A stretch of 64,000 bases of DNA. Origin: Paenibacillus lacisoli. GTDB lineage: Bacteria > Bacillota > Bacilli > Paenibacillales > Paenibacillaceae. This document shows positions 9,980 to 19,166 of this stretch, piece after piece. The position numbers and the translations under genes are program-made. The stretch covers positions 310,001 through 374,000 of the forward strand of contig NZ_JAUQTB010000002.1 of NCBI RefSeq assembly GCF_030580655.1, given 5' to 3'. Each line of letters opens with the position of its first letter. Positions within the stretch are counted from its first letter, which is position 1. The notes beneath the pieces are model-generated. The model was given only the letters and a program-made list of their open reading frames with translations, was not told the DNA's origin and searched no databases.

Positions 9980-10001
9980 ATATGCTGGACCTCCCATGCT
10001 G

Positions 10002-10787
10002 CTACCGCCGATGACCGATAATCCCCAGCAGATCCTGCATCGATTGGAACATGATGGCGAACAGCCGTTCAAAAATATAAGCAAAGCTTGGGAACAGCAG
10101 CATCAGCATGGCCAGTCCCACAATAATTTTGAGCGGTACACCGATAACAAAAATATTAAACTGCGGAGCGGTCTTAGCCAGAAAGCCAAGGCCTACATCT
10201 GTCAAAAACATCGCAACCACAATGGGTGCCGACATCTGGAAAGCGAGCATAAATGAATCGGCAAAGGTGCGGATCAGAAAACTGGAAATACTGCCGCCAT
10301 ACAACTTTGTAAAAAAGTCGTTCTGAAGCGGTACCCAGTCGTAGCTGTACACAATTGCGTCCAGCAGATAATGATGCCCGTTCATCGTCAGGAAGAGCAG
10401 AATCGCAATGGCGAACTTGAAATTACCTGTCACTGGAACAGAAGCGCCTGTCATCGGGTCATACACGGTCGCCATAGCAAATCCTACCTGAAAATCAATG
10501 AGTGCCCCCGCTGTCTGGATGGCCGTGAATATCAGATATGCCACAAAACCGAGCAGCAGTCCAATCAGCACCTCTCTGGCCACCAGAAGAACATAACTGA
10601 CGTCTGTAGGAACTTTCTGATTGATGCCATAGATTAAGGTGATCATGATCGACAGCATAGCCGAGATGCCCACTTTGAAAATATTCGGGACACCCCTTGT
10701 TGAAAAAATCGGCGCAACTACAAAAAACGATGTAATTCGACAAAAAATCAGCAAAAAAACAGGGAAGTTCTGTAAAACTATATTCAT
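10002..10787 (-). CDS. fliR: FliR, flagellar export apparatus protein
   Basis: This 261-residue membrane protein of the core export gate (FliP5-FliQ4-FliR1) has about six hydrophobic segments. It begins NIVLQNFPVFLLIFCRITSF and carries the family motif FQVGFAMATVYDPMTG. It lies between fliQ and flhB. The upstream ribosome-binding site is weak (only AGG about 12 bases before the ATG), so translation may depend on coupling to fliQ. Confidence 0.95.
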   Translation of the reverse strand: MNIVLQNFPVFLLIFCRITSFFVVAPIFSTRGVPNIFKVGISAMLSIMITLIYGINQKVPTDVSYVLLVAREVLIGLLLGFVAYLIFTAIQTAGALIDFQVGFAMATVYDPMTGASVPVTGNFKFAIAILLFLTMNGHHYLLDAIVYSYDWVPLQNDFFTKLYGGSISSFLIRTFADSFMLAFQMSAPIVVAMFLTDVGLGFLAKTAPQFNIFVIGVPLKIIVGLAMLMLLFPSFAYIFERLFAIMFQSMQDLLGIIGHRR

Positions 10788-10793
10788 AGGCCG

Positions 10794-11063
10794 CTAACCT
10801 ATATATCTGTACAGATTGTTCAAGATGTTATAGGTGAAGTCGACCAGTGTCGTCAAAATCCATGGTCCGAACAAGAGTACCGCCAACAGTACCGCTACAA
10901 TCTTTGGCACGAAGGCCAGGGTCTGTTCCTGAATTTGAGTTGTTGCCTGGAAGATACTGATGATCAAACCGACAACCAATCCCAAAATCAGCATTGGCGC
11001 ACTGACGATCAGTGTGGTGTACACGGCTCGTCCGGCCAGCGCAATAACGAATTCTGATGTCAT
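10794..11063 (-). CDS. fliQ: FliQ, flagellar export apparatus protein
   Basis: This 89-residue protein has two membrane hairpin segments and assembles around FliP/FliR in the export gate. It begins TSEFVIALAGRAVYTTLIVS and contains the conserved ATTQIQEQTLAFVPK loop. Length matches the family (89 in B. subtilis). GAGGAGGG precedes the ATG. Confidence 0.96.
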   Translation of the reverse strand: MTSEFVIALAGRAVYTTLIVSAPMLILGLVVGLIISIFQATTQIQEQTLAFVPKIVAVLLAVLLFGPWILTTLVDFTYNILNNLYRYIG

Positions 11064-11088
11064 GCCGCCCTCCTCATCTTCCCATTCG

Positions 11089-11844
11089 TCAAGTATTAAA
11101 ACTCAGCAGCAGTGATTTCACAACCAGATACCATCCATCCACCAGTACAAACAGGAGAATTTTGAACGGTAACGATATCATGACAGGCGGCAGCATCATC
11201 ATCCCCATGGCCATGAGCGTACTGGCTACAACCATGTCAATAATTAAAAAAGGGATAAAGATCATAAAACCCATTTGAAAGGCCGTTTTCAGTTCACTGA
11301 TGGCAAAAGCAGGCACCATGACAGTCAAAGGGATATCCTGATAAGTTTTAGGCTTTTCTTCCTTCGTATACTTCATAAAAAGGAGCAGGTCTTTTTCCCT
11401 GGTCTGGGCAAACATAAATTTTTTAATTGGCTCCGATGCTTTATTCAAAGCCTGTGTCTGGGTGAGATCCCCTTTGAGATAAGGCTGCAGGGCAACCTGA
11501 TTGACCTGCGAAATCGTTGGGGACATTACGAACAAAGTCAAAAACAGCGCCAGACCGACCAGCACCTGGTTGGGCGGCATCTGCTGCGTTCCCAGAGAGG
11601 TCCGGATAAATCCCAGTACAATAACAATCCTTGTAAAACTGGTCATCAGTACCAGCAGAGCTGGAGCAATGCTGATGACTGTAATCAATAAAATAATGGA
11701 TAGTGATGTCGTACTTGGCTGCCCACCATCCGAGTTCCCAACATTTATGTCAATGTTGGGGATCGGATCCGCAAATGCTGCCGTCATCGACAGCATACTG
11801 AGCAAGGCCAGCAGCAAGCAGGCTGTAATGATCTTTTTTTTCAT
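11089..11844 (-). CDS. fliP: FliP, flagellar export apparatus protein
   Basis: This 251-residue core channel subunit starts with a cleavable-looking signal peptide (MKKK, a hydrophobic stretch, then AFADP). The conserved segment MTSFTRIVIVLGFIRTSLGT and the Met-rich gate helix follow, with the last transmembrane helices LPFKILLFVLVDGWYLVV at the end. Its ATG overlaps the fliO stop by four bases. Confidence 0.96.
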   Translation of the reverse strand: MKKKIITACLLLALLSMLSMTAAFADPIPNIDINVGNSDGGQPSTTSLSIILLITVISIAPALLVLMTSFTRIVIVLGFIRTSLGTQQMPPNQVLVGLALFLTLFVMSPTISQVNQVALQPYLKGDLTQTQALNKASEPIKKFMFAQTREKDLLLFMKYTKEEKPKTYQDIPLTVMVPAFAISELKTAFQMGFMIFIPFLIIDMVVASTLMAMGMMMLPPVMISLPFKILLFVLVDGWYLVVKSLLLSFNT

Positions 11845-12386
11845 GAATCCCTCGACCGATCCGTAGTATTGTCTTCCTTCCGCAGCTGCTCCAGTTTCTC
11901 TCTCCGGTCTGGCATCCTTTTCAGCTTCGATTCGAACATTTCGTGGAAAGACGAGCTGTCTTCAAGCTCTATGTCCTGAGCCGGCTGCTCCTTGCGGAGC
12001 CTGGAAGCCAGCTTGGCGACCAAAGGCGGCAATGCACCACGCTGTGAGGCTGCCTCCTGTTCCAGAAGGGAAACAATGAGCTGCACTTCTTCAGGATCAG
12101 ACACTTTATCAACCAGGTTAATGTCTTCCCCTACCCCTACCAGATAGATGCTGCTGCCAATTTCAATAATCTGAAGCGATTTATTCGGTCCTAGACCCAC
12201 GCCTCCAAGAATGCGGACAGACCGGTTACTGAACCAGGAGTTATTCTTGCGGCTTAGAAATCGAATCAAATAAACGATGAGTACAATAATAACAGCCAGG
12301 ACGATAATGACGGTGATGATGTTCCAGACGATACTTGACGTATCCATAGCTCCTGGCTGACCAAGCGAATCACCATTTGTGGGCAT
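11841..12386 (-). CDS. fliO: FliO (FliZ-type) flagellar export accessory protein
   Basis: This 181-residue protein has one N-terminal transmembrane helix (about residues 18-42), then a small conserved domain (VRILGGVGLGPNKSLQIIEIG) and a variable charged tail. FliO helps assemble the FliP ring (family knowledge). The start is uncertain: stop codons exclude any start upstream of the ATG at 12386, which has only weak SD-like bases. An internal ATG at 12347 has AGGAG only two bases away. Position between cheY and fliP is as in B. subtilis fliZ. Confidence 0.85.
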   Translation of the reverse strand: MPTNGDSLGQPGAMDTSSIVWNIITVIIVLAVIIVLIVYLIRFLSRKNNSWFSNRSVRILGGVGLGPNKSLQIIEIGSSIYLVGVGEDINLVDKVSDPEEVQLIVSLLEQEAASQRGALPPLVAKLASRLRKEQPAQDIELEDSSSFHEMFESKLKRMPDRREKLEQLRKEDNTTDRSRDS

Positions 12387-12391
12387 CTGCT

Positions 12392-12757
12392 TTAGTTACC
12401 GAGCGTTTTGTTAATCGCTTCGATTACACGGTCAGATTGGAATGGTTTTACGATAAAGTCTTTAGCGCCCGCCTGAATGGCGTCAATAACCATCGCTTGT
12501 TGTCCCATCGCAGAACACATAATTACTTTCGCATTCGCATCCAGCTTCTTGATTTCTTTCAGGGCGGCAATACCGTCCATCTCTGGCATTGTGATGTCCA
12601 TGGTAACCAGATCCGGGCGAAGCTCTTTAAACTTCTCGATAGCCTGTGCACCATCGGATGCCTCGCCTACTACTTCAAATCCGTTTTTGGACAAAATGTC
12701 CCGAATCATCATTCTCATAAATGCTGCGTCGTCTACAATCAAAATTCGGTTTGCCAT
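12392..12757 (-). CDS. cheY: CheY chemotaxis response regulator
   Basis: This 121-residue stand-alone receiver domain binds the switch (FliM/FliY) when phosphorylated. Acid pocket DD is at 9-10, phospho-acceptor Asp54 lies in TMDITMPEMDG, then the Ser/Thr switch in CSAMG and Lys in VKPF. GGGAGG precedes the ATG. It lies between fliY and fliO inside the flagellar operon, as in Bacillus. Confidence 0.97.
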   Translation of the reverse strand: MANRILIVDDAAFMRMMIRDILSKNGFEVVGEASDGAQAIEKFKELRPDLVTMDITMPEMDGIAALKEIKKLDANAKVIMCSAMGQQAMVIDAIQAGAKDFIVKPFQSDRVIEAINKTLGN

Positions 12758-12785
12758 TAGAATTAAATCCTCCCTGAATATGTGC

Positions 12786-14054
12786 TTATTGTATTTTTTG
12801 AATTCGGTCCCATTGGCTGACGATATCCGTCACACGAACCCCGAAGTTCTCGTCAATAACGACCACTTCGCCTTTGGCAATCAGCTTGTTATTGACCAGT
12901 ATATCGACAGGTTCACCTGCAAGCTTGTCCAGCTCGATAATCGAACCTTGAGAAAGTTCCAGGATATCCTTAATTTGCTTCTGGGTCCTTCCTAATTCTA
13001 CGGTGACTTTGAGTGGAATGTCCATTAATAAATTCAAATTATTTTCGTCCATCTGACCGAATGCATTAGATTGAAGATTAGCAAACTGAACAGGCTGAAC
13101 ATTGACATTCCGGTTAGGCATTGAACCGTAGTGCTGCGGGGCTCCATAAGGTGCCTGAGGTGGCATTCCAGCGTAAGCTCCAGGCATCGGCGGCTGCTGA
13201 TACATCGGCTGCTCATACATTGGCTGCTGCATCGGCGGCTGCTGGTACATCGGCTGTTCCTGAACCGGCTGCTGTGGAGCTTGCGGTGCCTGAGCTGGAG
13301 CTTGCTGCACTGGCGGCTGAGCCGGAGCTTCCACCGCTGCTGCCGTCTCGCTGGCAGCAGGTTCATCAGTACCATGTATCAGCATACGAACCATTTCCTT
13401 CGCGAAGTCAACCGGAAGGAGCTGCATGATTGTGGAGTCGATCAGATCTCCGATAATCAGCCGGAATGAAATCCGGATCAGCGTCTCATCTTCAGGAAGA
13501 CTGGATACCCCATCCCCTGTTGCGGGATCAAGAATATCGATACCCGGCGGAGAAATATTAACAAACCGGTTAAAGATCGTCGACATGGAAGTCGCTGATG
13601 AACCCATCATCTGGTTCATTGCTTCCTGTACCGCGCTGATATGAATCTCGTTCAGCTCCGCATCCTCCGGATTTCCTTCCCCGCCCAGCATCAGATCTGC
13701 AATGACCTGAGCGTCTCTTGTTTTGATAACCAAAGAGTTAATGCCCTGGAATCCATCCACATAGTTGACGTGAACTGCAACATGAGGTTTAGGAAATGTA
13801 GACTCAAATTCAGTTCGGTTAATAATGGATACTTTTGGTGTGGTAATGTCAACTTTTTTGCCCAGCAGTGTGGAAAGTGCCGTAGCTGCACTACCGAAAG
13901 TGATATTTCCGATCTCACCCAGTGCATCCTGCTCCAGTGGAGTCAGAAAATCGTCCACGGACAAGCCTGCAGCCGGTGTGTCACTGGAAGAAACCTCTGA
14001 CTGCTTCAGCAGGGCATCAATCTCTTCCTGTGATAAATAATCTTTACTCGTCAA
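12786..14054 (-). CDS. fliY: FliY, flagellar switch protein and CheY-P phosphatase
   Basis: This roughly 422-residue protein has an N-terminal SQEEIDALLKQ peptide like FliM. A CheC-like phosphatase domain follows with two active helices (LGEIGNITFGSAATALS and VQEAMNQMMGSSATS). Then comes a Pro/Gln/Met/Tyr-rich linker (about residues 260-340) and a C-terminal SpoA/FliN domain (LMDIPLKVTVELGRT). I chose TTG at 14054, which has AAGGAG nine bases upstream and overlaps the fliM stop. A start at 14087 is possible but would put more coding sequence inside fliM. Confidence 0.92.
   Translation of the reverse strand: MTSKDYLSQEEIDALLKQSEVSSSDTPAAGLSVDDFLTPLEQDALGEIGNITFGSAATALSTLLGKKVDITTPKVSIINRTEFESTFPKPHVAVHVNYVDGFQGINSLVIKTRDAQVIADLMLGGEGNPEDAELNEIHISAVQEAMNQMMGSSATSMSTIFNRFVNISPPGIDILDPATGDGVSSLPEDETLIRISFRLIIGDLIDSTIMQLLPVDFAKEMVRMLIHGTDEPAASETAAAVEAPAQPPVQQAPAQAPQAPQQPVQEQPMYQQPPMQQPMYEQPMYQQPPMPGAYAGMPPQAPYGAPQHYGSMPNRNVNVQPVQFANLQSNAFGQMDENNLNLLMDIPLKVTVELGRTQKQIKDILELSQGSIIELDKLAGEPVDILVNNKLIAKGEVVVIDENFGVRVTDIVSQWDRIQKIQ
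13184..13260 (-). repeat. Degenerate tandem repeat coding for the FliY linker
   Basis: The segment codes for imperfect repeats of the type QPMYQQPPM/QQPMYEQ in the FliY linker. At DNA level the unit with core tacatcggctg recurs about every 15-33 bases. Such repeats can expand or contract by slippage in multiples of three without breaking the frame. Confidence 0.6.
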
Positions 14055-15039
14055 ATTCCTCAACTCCTTCACTGACAATTTCGTCAATTTGCACAGCTAC
14101 ACGGTCTTTAATCGTACCCGGACTGCCTATAAATTTCAGCTTTTCGCCTATTTTGATCGATAATCCGTTGTTAACCGGCTTGTTTAATGAGATGACATCG
14201 CCCACCTGAAGTCCCAGAAATTCAGCAATGGATAACTGGGAGTCGCCTAATTCGGCTACGATCGGAAGCTCAGCCTTATTGACACGCTGACGCAGGGCAT
14301 CAAGCTCTTCGGGTGCTCTCATTTTCTTCTCAGAAACGAACCACTGGTGGGTCGACAGCCTTGCCATAATAGGCTCCAGCACCACGTGCGGAATACATAA
14401 GTTGATCATGCCTGTGGTATCCCCGATCTTAGTACTCAAGGATATCAGGGCGATGGTTTCATTCGGTGACACAATCTGCATGAACTGCGGGTTGGTCTCC
14501 ATGGCCTCAAGTCGAGGAGAAATATCAAGCACGGTTTTCCAGGCCTCTTGAAGACTATCAAAAGCTCTGCTGAAAATACGCTCCATAATTGTCGTCTCAA
14601 TCTCCGTAAGAGAATTGATCTTCGCAGGTGCGTTACCGGTTCCGCCCAGCATACGGTCAAGCATCGCATATGCCACATTCGGATGAACCTCCAGCACCAT
14701 TCTGCCTTCCAGCGGTTCCGCCTCAAATATATTGAGAATCGTCATTTTCGGGATCGAACGGATGAATTCATCATATGGAAGCTGCTCGACCTGAACAACA
14801 CTGATTTGTACGAATGTTCTAAGCTGTGCTGAAAAATAAGTAGTTAGAAAACGCGCAAAATTCTCGTGAATTCGTGTCAGGCTTCGGATATGATCTTTGG
14901 AAAAACGGACTGCTCTTTTGAAATCATAGGCCCTGATTTTCTTCTGTGTTTCCTCTTTCTTCAACTCCTCGGCATCCATCTCGCCGGAAGACAGCGCAGC
15001 TAGCAGCGCATCAATCTCATTCTGTGATAATACATCCAC
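14044..15039 (-). CDS. fliM: FliM, flagellar motor switch protein
   Basis: This 331-residue C-ring protein binds CheY-P with its N-terminal peptide (DVLSQNEIDALLAALSSGE). The middle CheC-like domain lacks phosphatase helices (RFSKDHIRSLTRIHENFAR region), and the C-terminal SpoA domain contains SQLSIAEFLGLQVGDVI. I chose the GTG at 15039 with AAGGGGG about 11 bases upstream; an in-frame GTG at 15051 overlaps that site. Length matches B. subtilis FliM (332). Confidence 0.95.
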   Translation of the reverse strand: MDVLSQNEIDALLAALSSGEMDAEELKKEETQKKIRAYDFKRAVRFSKDHIRSLTRIHENFARFLTTYFSAQLRTFVQISVVQVEQLPYDEFIRSIPKMTILNIFEAEPLEGRMVLEVHPNVAYAMLDRMLGGTGNAPAKINSLTEIETTIMERIFSRAFDSLQEAWKTVLDISPRLEAMETNPQFMQIVSPNETIALISLSTKIGDTTGMINLCIPHVVLEPIMARLSTHQWFVSEKKMRAPEELDALRQRVNKAELPIVAELGDSQLSIAEFLGLQVGDVISLNKPVNNGLSIKIGEKLKFIGSPGTIKDRVAVQIDEIVSEGVEEFDE

Positions 15040-15079
15040 TATATTTCTCACCCCCTTGCAGGCTTGCGTTTAAGACTTA

Positions 15080-15541
15080 TCAGATTGGAACAACCAGAAT
15101 GTTAGTTACATCCGTTTTGCTAACCTTACCTTCTGGAAGAGCCTGATTAATCAGATTGGTCAGCTTGTTGAAGAACATGGTGCGCCCTTTAGGTGTGTTG
15201 AGTTCCTCAGCCTTAGTTCCTGCCAGGGTCTGGATAATGATTGGTTTGATGCTGATGTCCTTGATCTTCTCAAAAGATGCCTTTGCACTCTTGTCACTTA
15301 ATTGAAAAGCGAAGTTCGCAGTCACAATCTGATCGGTATCTGCCAAATTCGTTTTGATGTCCGTGATCTCGGATGTGAGCTCAACGATTTCGTCGGCTGA
15401 TTTCTTCTCGACCTGCTTTTCTTCCGCTGCAGATGCAGTTGTATCTCCGCTACCGCTATGTTGGAGTAGCAGAAACGCGGCCAGAACGATCAGGGTAATG
15501 GACAGCAGGATGGTAACCAGCCAGGGTAACATTTTTTTCAT
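15080..15541 (-). CDS. fliL: FliL, flagellar basal body-associated protein
   Basis: This 153-residue protein has a single N-terminal transmembrane helix (LPWLVTILLSITLIVLAAFLL) and an extracytoplasmic domain. FliL surrounds stator units and raises motor torque (family knowledge). The domain ends with the conserved KTDVTNILVV motif. Its ATG overlaps the flbD stop as ATGA. Confidence 0.94.
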   Translation of the reverse strand: MKKMLPWLVTILLSITLIVLAAFLLLQHSGSGDTTASAAEEKQVEKKSADEIVELTSEITDIKTNLADTDQIVTANFAFQLSDKSAKASFEKIKDISIKPIIIQTLAGTKAEELNTPKGRTMFFNKLTNLINQALPEGKVSKTDVTNILVVPI

Positions 15542-15762
15542 GAATCTTCCTCCGTTTGTTGCACTTTAATAGTAGCTGCGTGAATTCCCAGCTCCTGACC
15601 GTATGCCTTGATCATGGCAATAACCTCATCCGCCTTCTCCAGCACGATCATTCGTTTACCTGTCACCAGGGTGACATACGTATCCGGTGACTCTTCTACG
15701 GTTTCGACCAGCAGAGCGTTCAACCACATTTTGGATCCGTTCAGCCGCGTTACCGAAATCAT
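15538..15762 (-). CDS. flbD: FlbD/SwrD-family small flagellar protein
   Basis: This 74-residue FlbD-family protein begins MISVTRLNGSKMWLNALLVETVEESPDT in pieces typical of the family, including the TGKRMIVLEKADEVI core. In B. subtilis the homologue SwrD (YlzI) supports motor torque for swarming (literature knowledge); its biochemical role is unclear. It lies between flgE and fliL as in Bacillus. Confidence 0.9.
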   Translation of the reverse strand: MISVTRLNGSKMWLNALLVETVEESPDTYVTLVTGKRMIVLEKADEVIAMIKAYGQELGIHAATIKVQQTEEDS

Positions 15763-15818
15763 TTCGCATCAACCTCCCGATTAGAATGGGGAAGCCTCAG
15801 CTCCCCCGCCGGTACCTA

Positions 15819-16637
15819 TTAACGTTTCAGGTTAACAACTTCCTGAAGCACTTCATCCGAAGTGGTAATAATCCGTGAATTGGCCTGGAAACCGCGCTGT
15901 GCCACGATCATTTCCGTAAATTCACCTGTCAAGTCGACATTGGACATTTCCAGCTGTCCTGCAATGATTGCTCCTGTACCGTCTGTAGCATTGTTGGCTG
16001 TTGTTGGAGTAATCGTTCCTCCTTCAATTGCGTTCAATGTCACCCGGTACAAGTTGCCTCCCATCTTTTCCAGACCTTCTGGGTTTGTCACCTTGGCAAC
16101 ACCGATGGACTGATCCGTGTTAATTGTGCCGTCATCCAGCTTCTGGCTGATTACGCCATTTTGACCGATGGAGAAAGAAACTGCATTGTCCTCCAGACGG
16201 ATAGGATCTCCATCTACATTCGTTACATAAAGACCATCCGAGGTAACGAGGTTGCGCAGGGCATCCACATGGAAATCCCCGGCACGTGTCAGGAAAGCCG
16301 GATCCTGAGCCGGATCAAGCTTGACCAGGAAGAAACCATCCCCGTCAATACGAAGGTCAGTAGGCACGTTCGTCGTCTGCGCGCTGCCCGCCAAGTGCAA
16401 GGTATCGATCGAGCCTACAGAAACGCCCAGACCGATCTGCTTGGCGTTAATACCGCCATTCTCACCATCTACTGGTGCGGTTACACCTGCAGTCGTTTGG
16501 CTCAAAATGTCTTTAAACATAACCCGGCTGGATTTGAAGCCTGTCGTATTCACGTTTGCAATGTTGTTGCCGATTACGTCCAATTTTGTCTGAAAGCCTT
16601 TCATGCCGGATACACCAGAGTACATAGATCTTAACAT
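15819..16637 (-). CDS. flgE: Flagellar hook/rod protein (FlgE, often annotated FlgG)
   Basis: This 272-residue flagellin-like rod/hook family protein has the N-terminal motif DVIGNNIANVNTTGFKSSR and the C-terminal SNVDLTGEFTEMIVAQRGFQ with a terminal helix. At this operon position the B. subtilis gene of similar size (264 residues) encodes the hook protein FlgE, formerly called FlgG, so I follow that. It is much shorter than the roughly 400-residue enterobacterial hook protein. The ATG at 16637 follows GAGGAGG; an in-frame start 36 bases upstream lacks one. Confidence 0.9.
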   Translation of the reverse strand: MLRSMYSGVSGMKGFQTKLDVIGNNIANVNTTGFKSSRVMFKDILSQTTAGVTAPVDGENGGINAKQIGLGVSVGSIDTLHLAGSAQTTNVPTDLRIDGDGFFLVKLDPAQDPAFLTRAGDFHVDALRNLVTSDGLYVTNVDGDPIRLEDNAVSFSIGQNGVISQKLDDGTINTDQSIGVAKVTNPEGLEKMGGNLYRVTLNAIEGGTITPTTANNATDGTGAIIAGQLEMSNVDLTGEFTEMIVAQRGFQANSRIITTSDEVLQEVVNLKR

Positions 16638-16712
16638 TGATAAATCCTCCTCAAAGTTCGTGTACCGCTTCATTCGGTCGGCGGTAGATCGGCTTCCTTT
16701 CGGGCCAGCCGA

Positions 16713-17093
16713 TTAAGAGATAATTACGGCGCTGTCGATTTGGGTGAAAATATTATTCTGCATAGAATCACCATCCATGGCTGTAACAATCGTACGTTTG
16801 GGTACATTGACGATCAAAGCCATGTTATTCATTAGAAACAAGGACTCTTTGGCCCCTTTTGCAGCCGCCTGGTCTAAGGCACTGCCTATCTTGGCCATAT
16901 GTTCGTCTTTCAGTTCCAACCCCCGCTGCTCCAATCGCTTGGCAGCATGATTACTGACTTTAACAACCTGATCCTGCAGCATTTGATCAAACGACTGCTG
17001 CACTTTCCCCGCGTTCTCGCTGCGGGTTCGCTTTAAATCTGCGGGAGTGACTCTTCCAGGGAACAACTGGCCAACCGTTATCCGGTTGCTCAT
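16713..17093 (-). CDS. TIGR02530-type flagellar operon protein
   Basis: This 126-residue protein occurs in Firmicute fla/che operons between flgD and the hook gene, and is described only as a flagellar biosynthesis family. Visible features are SFDQMLQDQVVKVSNHAAKRLEQRG and the C-terminal FLMNNMALIVNVPKRTIVTAMD. Its function is unknown to me; position suggests a hook-assembly role. The ATG at 17093 follows AAAGGTGA. Confidence 0.85.
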   Translation of the reverse strand: MSNRITVGQLFPGRVTPADLKRTRSENAGKVQQSFDQMLQDQVVKVSNHAAKRLEQRGLELKDEHMAKIGSALDQAAAKGAKESLFLMNNMALIVNVPKRTIVTAMDGDSMQNNIFTQIDSAVIIS

Positions 17094-17135
17094 TATGATC
17101 ACCTTTCCCCGCCCTGTCTGGATTAATGGAAAGTT

Positions 17136-17621
17136 TTAGCTGCCTGAAGCTGATGCCGTATCCGAAACCGTCTGCGTATTCGTCGCTGCCGAAGCATTCT
17201 CAATACGCATAATGCTGCTGATCGGCACTTCTTCAGTGCCCACTTTCGCATACTGGGCATTGTCTTTAATCAGAATGGAATTAACAGTTCCGCTTCTGAC
17301 TTCACTTGTCGAACCGTCATCGCTCAAACGAGTCCAGCTTATGTTTTTGCCAATCAGTCCGGATACCTGCCCGAGCGACTGGTTCATCGCTGTCAGCTGG
17401 GTTGATATATTCATCAGCTGTTCAACGGATGAGAACTGCGCCATTTGGGCGATGAACTCCTTATCTTCCAGGGGCTGGGTCGGATCCTGGTTCTGAAGCT
17501 GTGTGATCAGAATTTTGAAAAACTGATCTTTACCCATGGTTTGTGTTTTCGTACTGGCACTGGCTACGTTCTGTGCTGAGTAATTTGGCCATACATTCGA
17601 AGTTCCGATTATATCTGGCAT
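17136..17621 (-). CDS. flgD: FlgD, hook-capping scaffold protein
   Basis: This 161-residue protein carries the conserved FlgD N-terminal motif LGKDQFFKILITQL-type (here MGKDQFFKILITQLQNQDP) and FIAQMAQFSSVEQLMN. It caps the growing hook outside the cell. It is shorter than enterobacterial FlgD and lacks the extra Ig-like domain, as in Bacillus (140). The ATG at 17621 follows AGAAGGAG; the in-frame start at 17699 would lie inside fliK and has no homology. Confidence 0.93.
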   Translation of the reverse strand: MPDIIGTSNVWPNYSAQNVASASTKTQTMGKDQFFKILITQLQNQDPTQPLEDKEFIAQMAQFSSVEQLMNISTQLTAMNQSLGQVSGLIGKNISWTRLSDDGSTSEVRSGTVNSILIKDNAQYAKVGTEEVPISSIMRIENASAATNTQTVSDTASASGS

Positions 17622-17640
17622 GCTCTCGTTCTCCTTCTGT

Positions 17641-19146
17641 TTAAGCTCTGGCTGTAAAGCCGTTAACCCGGCCGTTCTCTTCCTGCCGCTGCTCGGCATT
17701 CCAGCTTCGAAGCTCTTCTCCCAGTTCAGCGACGGTCAGGGAATCCTCAATCATTTCCTCACGGCTTCTGGACCGCTTGTCAGACTGCTGCTGCTGACCA
17801 CTTCCTGAATTCCGCCCATCCTGATACATATGCGAGCTAAGCGAAGCATTGGAGGTTACCTCAACCTTCTCGACCTGGATACCTTGACTCTGCAGTGAAG
17901 CACGAAGCTGAGCCATCTGCTGTTCGATCAATTCCTTAGCACCATGGTTATCTGTCATAAACTGTGCAATCAAATGCCCGTTTTGCATGGACAGTCTAAC
18001 GTCGACCTGACCAAGCTGCTCCGGCCGCAGGGAGATAATTGCTTCGGTAAATCCGTTCTGTTTCACGATTTCAAGCTTGTTCACCATAAAACCAGACATC
18101 TCTTTGGTAAATTGGGAAGCCTGGACAACAGCCTCAGCAGCCGGTTTAACCGGAGCTCCACTTCCATTCTTCATTTGAAGATGACCCGCAGTGGTAACCA
18201 GATTTTCCGGACGATTAGATTCTGAATTGCTGCTGTTCTGTTGTTCACCTGCTGTTCCAGCGGAATCGGAAGGCTGCTCTGCTGTCCTGACCGTCAAATC
18301 TCCATCAGCTGCAGCGGGATCAGCAGCTGTAGTGACGTTGGCAGCCTGAACGGCTGTAGAATCACCTTTTGTATTCACTAGCGCCTTCAGCACATCAGTA
18401 TGATTCTCAAAAAAGTTAACCGTATTGAGCAGCGTCTTAAGGTTATCCGAGAAGGAGCTGACGTTACTGCTTCCTGCACTGCTAACGCTGTTCACCTGAA
18501 TCTGCTCCAGAGACTGCAGCAGATGCTTGAACTGCGCAAGCGATTCCTTGGACTGCTGCTGGCCTTGTAAGCCCTGCGCGAGCTGGGTAAGTCCGTCCTG
18601 TAAGGCAAACTTCAAAGTTTCCGGCTGCTGTGCAAGAATGATAAGCATTTGCTGACCTTCTTCATTAGGGCCGGCCTCCGTATTTATTGCATCTGAAGAC
18701 GACTTGTCCTGCATTTGGTTCAGCAGAGATTGAAGCTGTGCAACCCATTGCTGAAGAGCCTGCAGCAGCGCAGGATCGTTTGCAGCTAAATCCTCGAGCT
18801 TGTCTGTATCCTTCATCAGGCCTTCCAATAATTCCGGCAGCTTGTCCAGCAGTGCTTGACCCTCAGTTACATCAGATGCTGTACTGGCTCCCAGTTGGGC
18901 TGACAGAAGATTCGCTGCAGAAGATTCTGTGTTCAAAGCTTGTGCAGGCAGTTGGTTTTCTTCATTAGAAGCAGACAGTCCTGCACTTAACAGCTGTACC
19001 AGTGTGCTGTTGAAAGCCGCCCCGCCTTTCGCGGACAGACCTGTCATTCCGGCTGTCCCCGCTGCCGCAGTACTTGAGCTGCCCGAAGCTGATGGCTTGG
19101 ATGCTGAAGGAGTACCTGTTAGCAATTGACCTGTAATTAGTGACAT
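17641..19146 (-). CDS. fliK: FliK, hook-length control protein
   Basis: This 501-residue secreted molecular ruler has a Gln/Ser/Ala/Asn-rich, poorly conserved N-terminal two thirds. The conserved C-terminal Flg_hook domain (about 370-450) includes ISLRPEQLGQVDVRLSMQNG and is the part that contacts FlhB. It lies between the MotE-like gene and flgD, as in Bacillus. A second FliK-like protein is encoded at 41079-43118. Confidence 0.93.
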   Translation of the reverse strand: MSLITGQLLTGTPSASKPSASGSSSTAAAGTAGMTGLSAKGGAAFNSTLVQLLSAGLSASNEENQLPAQALNTESSAANLLSAQLGASTASDVTEGQALLDKLPELLEGLMKDTDKLEDLAANDPALLQALQQWVAQLQSLLNQMQDKSSSDAINTEAGPNEEGQQMLIILAQQPETLKFALQDGLTQLAQGLQGQQQSKESLAQFKHLLQSLEQIQVNSVSSAGSSNVSSFSDNLKTLLNTVNFFENHTDVLKALVNTKGDSTAVQAANVTTAADPAAADGDLTVRTAEQPSDSAGTAGEQQNSSNSESNRPENLVTTAGHLQMKNGSGAPVKPAAEAVVQASQFTKEMSGFMVNKLEIVKQNGFTEAIISLRPEQLGQVDVRLSMQNGHLIAQFMTDNHGAKELIEQQMAQLRASLQSQGIQVEKVEVTSNASLSSHMYQDGRNSGSGQQQQSDKRSRSREEMIEDSLTVAELGEELRSWNAEQRQEENGRVNGFTARA

Positions 19147-19166
19147 TTCGTTTTCACCTCCCTTCG

